A DNA stretch of 40,973 nucleotides, taken from assembly GCA_030591725.1 (NCBI GenBank), contig JAUVAN010000004.1:1-40973 (forward strand), in the 5' to 3' direction. The DNA comes from Deltaproteobacteria bacterium. GTDB taxonomy: Bacteria > Myxococcota_A > Polyangia > JAAYKL01. Position 1 is the first letter of the stretch. Each line of letters opens with the position of its first letter. Positions 35,501-40,973 of this stretch are shown here, piece after piece. The position numbers and the translations under genes were made by a program. The notes beneath the pieces were generated by a model. The model worked only from the letters and a program-made list of their open reading frames with translations. It did no database searches and was not told the DNA's origin.

Positions 35501-36595
35501 ATGGACTTCGATAAAATAGCGCTTGAACCAATCCGGCTTGACGAAGCTTTTTTTCACAAATTACCAAAGGTGGATCTGCACGTTCACCTCGACGGTTCTC
35601 TTCGGCTGGAAACAATACTTGATCTGGCGATAAAGGATAAAATTCCCCTGGGGATCGAAACTATTGACGATCTCAAGGCAATCCTCAAACCCGGCTATCG
35701 CCACAAGTCCCTCGACGACTATCTCAAGGGATTCGACATCACTCTCAAGGTAATGCAGACAGACGAGGCCCTGTATCGAACCGCCTACGAGCTTGCGCAG
35801 GACGCAGCGATGGAGAACATCGAGTACATGGAGGTTCGCTATTCACCGATCCTCCATACGCGAAAGAAGCTCTCCCTGGCGGCGATCCTCGAGTCGGTAC
35901 TCGCGGGGCTACGCGACGCCAACAAGGACTTCGGTATAGAGAGCGGCGTCATCGTGAGCGGCATACGCAACATCTCTCCCGCCATCAGCATGAGACTCGC
36001 GGAACTATCAGTGGCGTTCAAAAATCGCGGAGTGGTGGGCTTCGACCTGGCGGGAAGCGAGTACAATTTCCCGGCAAAGGATCACCTGAAGGCGTTCAAT
36101 CTCATCCTGTCCAACAACGTCAACGTGACCATCCACGCGGGAGAGGCCTACGGTCCCGAGAGCATACACCAGGCGTTACACTACTGCGGCGCGCACAGGG
36201 TGGGGCACGGTACCAGGCTGCGGGAGGACGGCGATCTGCTCAACTATGTCAACGATCACCGCATCCCCCTGGAGATCTGTCTGTCGAGCAACGTGCAGAC
36301 CGGCGCGGTCGCGGATCTGGAGGAACACCCTTTCCGCTTCTATCACGACCTGGGGTTGAGGGTGACGCTCAACACCGACAACCGGACCATCACGGACACC
36401 ACCATGACCAGGGAATATCTCCTGGCCTACGAAAACTTCGATCTCCTTCCTCTGGATATCCTCGATCTGGTCATGGGCGGCGTGAAATCGGCCTTCATCC
36501 CGTACGAGTTCAAGCGCGATTCCATTCGACGCACAAAGGACAAGGTCAAAAAGATGCTCGTCGAGGAAGCCGTGAAACAGGGCGTTACTCCCTGA
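35501..36595 (+). CDS. add: adenosine deaminase family protein
   Basis: KVDLHVHLDGSLRLETI, GVVGFDLAGSEYNFP, VTIHAGEAYGPESIHQAL, RVGHGTRL, LEICLSSNVQT, LRVTLNTDNRTITDT. Confidence 0.94.
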   Translation: MDFDKIALEPIRLDEAFFHKLPKVDLHVHLDGSLRLETILDLAIKDKIPLGIETIDDLKAILKPGYRHKSLDDYLKGFDITLKVMQTDEALYRTAYELAQDAAMENIEYMEVRYSPILHTRKKLSLAAILESVLAGLRDANKDFGIESGVIVSGIRNISPAISMRLAELSVAFKNRGVVGFDLAGSEYNFPAKDHLKAFNLILSNNVNVTIHAGEAYGPESIHQALHYCGAHRVGHGTRLREDGDLLNYVNDHRIPLEICLSSNVQTGAVADLEEHPFRFYHDLGLRVTLNTDNRTITDTTMTREYLLAYENFDLLPLDILDLVMGGVKSAFIPYEFKRDSIRRTKDKVKKMLVEEAVKQGVTP

Positions 36596-38699
36596 CCTCC
36601 ACTATCACCGAGATGATCTCGTCCCCCTCTTCGATGAGATCTACGACCTCCATACCCTCGACGACCCGGCCGAAGACCGTATAGTTGCCATCGAGGTGGG
36701 GCTGGTCGGAGATGGTCACGAAGAACTGGGATCCCCCTGTATCCTTGCCCGAAAGAGCCATTCCCACGGTTCCTCGGGCATAAGGAATCGACGACACCTC
36801 GCACCTGATGTTGTACCCGGGATCTCCCAGACCGGTCCCGGTGGAGTCTCCCGCCTGGATGACGAAGTTGGGCACTACCCGGTGGATCTCGGTTCCGTCA
36901 TAGAAGCCGGACTCGGCGAGGGCCACGAAGCTGGACACGGTCCCCGGCGCGATATCCGGCAGGAGCTTCATCCTGAACGTACCCCGGTCCGTGTTGACCC
37001 TGACTGTCACCTTCCTGGCGCTCCAGGTGGATTTGACGTCCGCCGATATGGGGTGGGCCGGCGCGAGGGGCGGGAGCACCATCGTCGTATCGACACCAAG
37101 CTCTTTTTGAGCGGCCAGGACGATTCCCCTTATCGCAGGCCTCTGATCAAGGGCCATTTTCTTTAGAAGGCCGACTCCCGCCGGATCGCCAAGAGCCGAG
37201 ATCGCACCGCAGGCGGAGATCAACGGCGCGGACAGATCGTCGCGGGGGGTGAACTTCGCAACCGCCTTCTCAATGGCGGCGATCACCTTGCGATCCGCCT
37301 TCTTTCCCTCCATGAAATATTCTGTGTGCATGGCAATCATGTCCATGGCGGCGGACGAGATGATGGCGCGATCACTGCCGACGGCAGCAAGAATCGCGGC
37401 GGTTGCCTCGGGTGTTCCGATACCGACAATGGCTTCGAGGGCTGCCATGGAAACCCTGGGATCCGGGGTCTCCACCATATCCACGAGGATCTCCAGATCC
37501 CTTGCCCGGGTTTCCTTGTTGGCGCCCAGCCTCATCGCCAGCATGCGCTTGCCGACGTGCGGCCTTTTCGGATCGCAGGATACCAGGGCCAGGTGATCAC
37601 GGCTCGACACGAGTCTTGACAGACAGCGGACGAGCGCGGCGCCCGCCGGTCTCGGCTCCGCGATCTTCTCATCAACCACGACGCCTATTCCCCTTGCGAG
37701 ATCGACTACTTCCTCGAGGTCGGTGCACTCCCTTGTTTGCTCCAGCGCGGCGCGCGCGACGTGTACCCACTCACCGGTGAGAAGTTGCGGATCCTTTTCT
37801 ATCGCATCGGCGATAAGCGCGAGCGCAGCTGCGGCCATCGCGCACCGTGTCTCCCCCTTTACCAACGCCAGAGACGATATCGCCGTTGCGGCTACTTTTG
37901 GATCCGGATCTGCGGCAGCGGCCAGAAGGGTCTTCTCGTCCAGACCGCCTCGCCGGCCAAGCGCACGCAAGGCATACGCACGCACCATCGCGCAATCATC
38001 TTGCGCTACAATCGCCCGCAAGGTCGCGTTAACTTCGTCGGGACGAAGTGGCGGATCGGCGATGCGGTAGAGGGCAAACGCGGCCATGAAACGAACCTCT
38101 CGTGATCCGTCGTGAAGGTGACTCGCCACCACAGACACCACGTCGCCTTCAACCCGGATCTTCCGTTGACCCAGAATGCCCATCGCGCGTATGGCCGCCG
38201 CGCGAACCTCAACTCGATCATCGCCGATGAACGGGAGAATAACTCCAACCACATTATCCGATCCGGTTCTGGCAAGGGCGTCCAGCAAGGTCCCGAAGGA
38301 CGCGGTATCCGGTTGGTCGGACAGTTTTTTTCTCAGCGCGATCGTGGCGCTCTGGGGAGCCTCTTCGCCGAAGAGGCCCATGGAAAAGACGGCTGCTTCA
38401 ACAACGCGGGCTTCCCTGTCATCCATCATCTCGATCAGGGTTGGGATGGAGTCCGGATCTCCGATCCTGCCCATTGCCATGGCCGCGCCAGCACGGATAT
38501 CGACGTCCGGATAGACGGCAAGTTCGTGGAGATCCGAGGTGGCGCGTCGACGGTCCTGCGCGTCGAAGATGATGGTCATCGGATCGGTGACCTTTTTTAC
38601 TCCTTCCACCGAGATATTCCCCTGAACGCTGCCGCCGCATGCCGCCGCAAGGCAAACCGCGACCGACAGGCACAGGGGAAAGCGACGATTCCACGACAT
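36585..38699 (-). CDS. lipoprotein: HEAT-repeat array fused to C-terminal cyclophilin-type peptidyl-prolyl isomerase
   Basis: Signal VAVCLAAACGG; repeated helical HEAT units; C-terminal TDRGTFRMKLLPDIAPGTVSSFVALAESGFYDGTEIHRVVPNFVIQAGDSTGTG...GTVGMALSGKDTGGSQFFVTISDQPHLDGNYTVFGRVVEGM. Confidence 0.92.
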   Translation of the reverse strand: MSWNRRFPLCLSVAVCLAAACGGSVQGNISVEGVKKVTDPMTIIFDAQDRRRATSDLHELAVYPDVDIRAGAAMAMGRIGDPDSIPTLIEMMDDREARVVEAAVFSMGLFGEEAPQSATIALRKKLSDQPDTASFGTLLDALARTGSDNVVGVILPFIGDDRVEVRAAAIRAMGILGQRKIRVEGDVVSVVASHLHDGSREVRFMAAFALYRIADPPLRPDEVNATLRAIVAQDDCAMVRAYALRALGRRGGLDEKTLLAAAADPDPKVAATAISSLALVKGETRCAMAAAALALIADAIEKDPQLLTGEWVHVARAALEQTRECTDLEEVVDLARGIGVVVDEKIAEPRPAGAALVRCLSRLVSSRDHLALVSCDPKRPHVGKRMLAMRLGANKETRARDLEILVDMVETPDPRVSMAALEAIVGIGTPEATAAILAAVGSDRAIISSAAMDMIAMHTEYFMEGKKADRKVIAAIEKAVAKFTPRDDLSAPLISACGAISALGDPAGVGLLKKMALDQRPAIRGIVLAAQKELGVDTTMVLPPLAPAHPISADVKSTWSARKVTVRVNTDRGTFRMKLLPDIAPGTVSSFVALAESGFYDGTEIHRVVPNFVIQAGDSTGTGLGDPGYNIRCEVSSIPYARGTVGMALSGKDTGGSQFFVTISDQPHLDGNYTVFGRVVEGMEVVDLIEEGDEIISVIVEVRE

Positions 38700-39523
38700 C
38701 AGTAGTTTGTCACCACAATCTCACCCACCGGACCTCGGCGGGTGCTCACGGAGTTTATCTGCCGGGCGGCCTCGATCTCGGCGATTTCATATTCCGCGTA
38801 CCGCTCGTGTACCCACTTCACATTTGAATTGGACAGCATCGCGAAGACGCCACGGGCGGATAGCTTGTCAAAGACGTCCGCGAGCCTCTCCTGGTTGTCC
38901 ATGCCGAAGCCACGCTTCTGATACGCGGTGAAGTTGGCGGTCTTGGACAGTGGAATGTACGGAGGATCGAAGTACACGAAGTCATTCTTTTTTGCGAACG
39001 ACAGCACTTTCTCGAACCCCCGTTCGAGCATCCTGGAATTCGCTAGCCGGGACGAACAGGCGCGGAGGGTGGGCTCGGCGCAGATGGTGGGGTTCACGTA
39101 CCGGCCGAACGGGACGTTGAACTTGCCGGTGCTGTTCACCCTGTAGAGCCCGTTGAAACCGGTGTGGTTGAGGAAGATCATGCGGGCGGCCCGCTTCACC
39201 GGGTCCAGATCCCCGGGATCCTGTTCCCTGATGCGGTAGTAATATTCCTTGTCGTATACATGGACCTTGAGCGCCTCGATGAGCTCGTCCACCCGATCGC
39301 GAACGGTGCAATAGCATTCGATGAGCTCCCCGTTGGTGTCCGAGAGCGTCGCCCGCTTGGGGCCAAGATCGAAGAAAACCGCACCGGCGCCCACGAAAGG
39401 CTCGTAATAGCGCCCATAAGATGGTGGATATAGATCGCGCAGCCACTTCAAGACCTTGCGCTTCCCACCTACCCACTTGAGAAACGGTTTTGCCCCGTTT
39501 CTTTTTGTCGCCTTAGTCGCCAT
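38699..39523 (-). CDS. dam: DNA adenine methylase (D12 class, Dam-like)
   Basis: KPFLKWVGGKRK (FxGxG-type), YYEPFVGAGAVFF, DFVYFDPPYIPL (DPPY), NHTGFNGLYRVNSTGKFNVPFG. Confidence 0.94.
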   Translation of the reverse strand: MATKATKRNGAKPFLKWVGGKRKVLKWLRDLYPPSYGRYYEPFVGAGAVFFDLGPKRATLSDTNGELIECYCTVRDRVDELIEALKVHVYDKEYYYRIREQDPGDLDPVKRAARMIFLNHTGFNGLYRVNSTGKFNVPFGRYVNPTICAEPTLRACSSRLANSRMLERGFEKVLSFAKKNDFVYFDPPYIPLSKTANFTAYQKRGFGMDNQERLADVFDKLSARGVFAMLSNSNVKWVHERYAEYEIAEIEAARQINSVSTRRGPVGEIVVTNY

Positions 39524-39606
39524 GCAGGTATTCCGTGACCCGAATAATCTGTTCGCATGTACAGTATCAACGACTGATCCGGGGAATCAAGTAGTTAGTT
39601 TGAACC

Positions 39607-39894
39607 TCAGGAAGGGACTTCGGCTCCGGGTGCCCGTGCGGCAACCACCGGTTTGGGGAAGCACTGGAGGGCAGTGGCATCACCACTGTCCAATATGACG
39701 AACACACACGTGTACCCGGGGTTGGTTTTCGGTGTGAATTCATACACTTCGGAGTTCGAGCCCCAGGTGTCGATCTCATACTCTGCGGTTGGTTTTTCCA
39801 GGGGGAAACTGCCAACATCGATCGGGCCGTCGCATCCCGTGATGGTCAAAATAGCCAGACTCGCCACAAATACTAATCCCATTATCTTTTTCAT
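39607..39894 (-). CDS. small putative lipoprotein
   Basis: MKKIMGLVFVASLAILTITGCDG lipobox; no recognised domain. Confidence 0.7.
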   Translation of the reverse strand: MKKIMGLVFVASLAILTITGCDGPIDVGSFPLEKPTAEYEIDTWGSNSEVYEFTPKTNPGYTCVFVILDSGDATALQCFPKPVVAARAPGAEVPS

Positions 39895-39940
39895 CTGTCT
39901 TCTCCTGGTTAACTGGTTGTTTTCCCTCAAAATGAGTGCC

Positions 39941-40973
39941 CTACCCTTCCTTCAAGATCCACCCGGTGCGGACAATCCACGCGGTTTCGATGGCGTCCTG
40001 CAGGAAAGGTTGCAGCACCTCTGCGGGTCTCGCTCCGCCGGATCCCGGCACTTCGAGGGTAATCTCCACGGCCACGCGCTCGCCTGTTGGCCCGAGTCGA
40101 AGATCGGGCGGTATCCGGTCGAGCACCCGTGCGTCTCGAACAAAGGGCCGAACGTCGATCTTCTTTGTCTTGTTCTTGCGAGTTCGTTCGATCTCGATGC
40201 TGTCGGATGCAAGGATCTTTTCGACAGCGGCTTCGACATCCGAACGAATTGCATCCAGGAACACAACGTACCGCGCCGCCTCGAGGGCCTTTGCGAGTTT
40301 TTTATCGCCGTCGGCCAGTCGCCTGATGGAGGTTACCTCCATGTCCGGTGGAACAGCGTGGCGCAACAGCTCGATAATTTCCTCATCCCGTGGAGGATCC
40401 ACCAGATGGAGATCCATCGGCTCCGCGAGGCCGGATGTTCCAAGGGGCAACGGCGGCGCCGTCTCTATCTTGGGTTTGGGGTGAAATCCACGGGTGTATT
40501 GTACTTTGAGGCCCGCCCTTCGAAGGCTTCTGGTGATATGCCGCATCACGTCAAGGTGCCCGATGAAGGCCTGCCTGCCCCATTTTGCCAGGGTCATGCG
40601 AACCCTCACGGACTCCACCTCCGGACCCGGCAGCGGCTTCGGACGGGGAGTTCCCCTTGATTTGTGAACGGAACTACTCGTCGGCATCACACTCGGCTCG
40701 CGCTTCGTCCTTAGTGGAACGTCATCCCGTCGACACTGAAGCCCGCAGGTGTGACACACGAACTCCGTCGCCTCTCCCGTTTGTGCACCGTACCTCCCGC
40801 ACGGCCGGGTGGTGAGGGCTTCACCCGCTCTTTTTCGCTCGGTGTTCAGGAAATCGGCGGTCAGGCCCACATCCACGTGATTCCACGGCAAGGCCGCCTC
40901 GTCGGGAATTTCCTCGAGAAATGTGTCCACATGATGACCATCGAACACCGTCTCCCAGACTTTCTCCTTGAAC
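39941..40973 (-). CDS. radical SAM protein C-terminal region fused to DUF2344 (TIGR03936-like); 5' end outside window
   Basis: VRMTLAKWGRQAFIGHLDVMRHITRSLRRAGLKVQYTRGFHPKPKIETAPPLPLGTSG typical of DUF2344; frame remains open upstream to the window edge (FKEKVWETVFDGHH...). Confidence 0.85.
   Translation of the reverse strand, partial: FKEKVWETVFDGHHVDTFLEEIPDEAALPWNHVDVGLTADFLNTERKRAGEALTTRPCGRYGAQTGEATEFVCHTCGLQCRRDDVPLRTKREPSVMPTSSSVHKSRGTPRPKPLPGPEVESVRVRMTLAKWGRQAFIGHLDVMRHITRSLRRAGLKVQYTRGFHPKPKIETAPPLPLGTSGLAEPMDLHLVDPPRDEEIIELLRHAVPPDMEVTSIRRLADGDKKLAKALEAARYVVFLDAIRSDVEAAVEKILASDSIEIERTRKNKTKKIDVRPFVRDARVLDRIPPDLRLGPTGERVAVEITLEVPGSGGARPAEVLQPFLQDAIETAWIVRTGWILKEG

Noticed and set aside
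39653-40660. 335-aa + ORF antisense to the DUF2344 gene
   Set aside because: Shadow ORF opposite a recognisable protein.
1-40973. tRNA/rRNA genes
   Set aside because: No cloverleaf or conserved rRNA segment recognised by eye in the intergenic regions; a tRNAscan/Infernal run would be needed to exclude them.

Overview
GC-rich bacterial chromosomal window, probably of deltaproteobacterial/Myxococcota type (taxonomy inferred only from gene content and the many lipoproteins with acidic Asp/Thr/Ser linkers). Main content: (1) a minus-strand operon aconitase - aclB - aclA - isocitrate-dehydrogenase-like protein (~1.6-8.6 kb), i.e. a citrate-cleavage/reductive-TCA-type module; (2) a plus-strand Rnf-type operon rnfCDGEAB plus a 12-heme c-type cytochrome (~9.99-17.45 kb); (3) etfBA, an M16 peptidase, a Ca2+/Na+ exchanger and bS21 (~18.6-24.7 kb); (4) a small accessory zone with a PIN/RHH toxin-antitoxin pair and a beta-propeller lipoprotein (~25.4-28 kb); (5) housekeeping genes: aminotransferase, LptF/G permease, HEAT protein, argF, enoyl-CoA hydratase, alpha/beta hydrolase, Sel1 lipoprotein, Lys-rich membrane protein, adenosine deaminase, HEAT-cyclophilin fusion, Dam methylase, and a radical SAM/DUF2344 protein cut by the window end. 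The strongest candidates for something undescribed are the remodelled Rnf complex and the compact IDH-like protein. In the Rnf complex, RnfC appears to have lost the canonical FMN/NADH motifs and RnfD the SGAT flavinylation motif, while RnfB has gained a complete GltD/NfnB-like NAD(P)H oxidoreductase and the operon ends in a c3-like dodecaheme cytochrome. The 581-aa IDH-like protein looks like an internal domain duplication with active-site residues partitioned between the two copies. All calls were made by eye; no database search was run.
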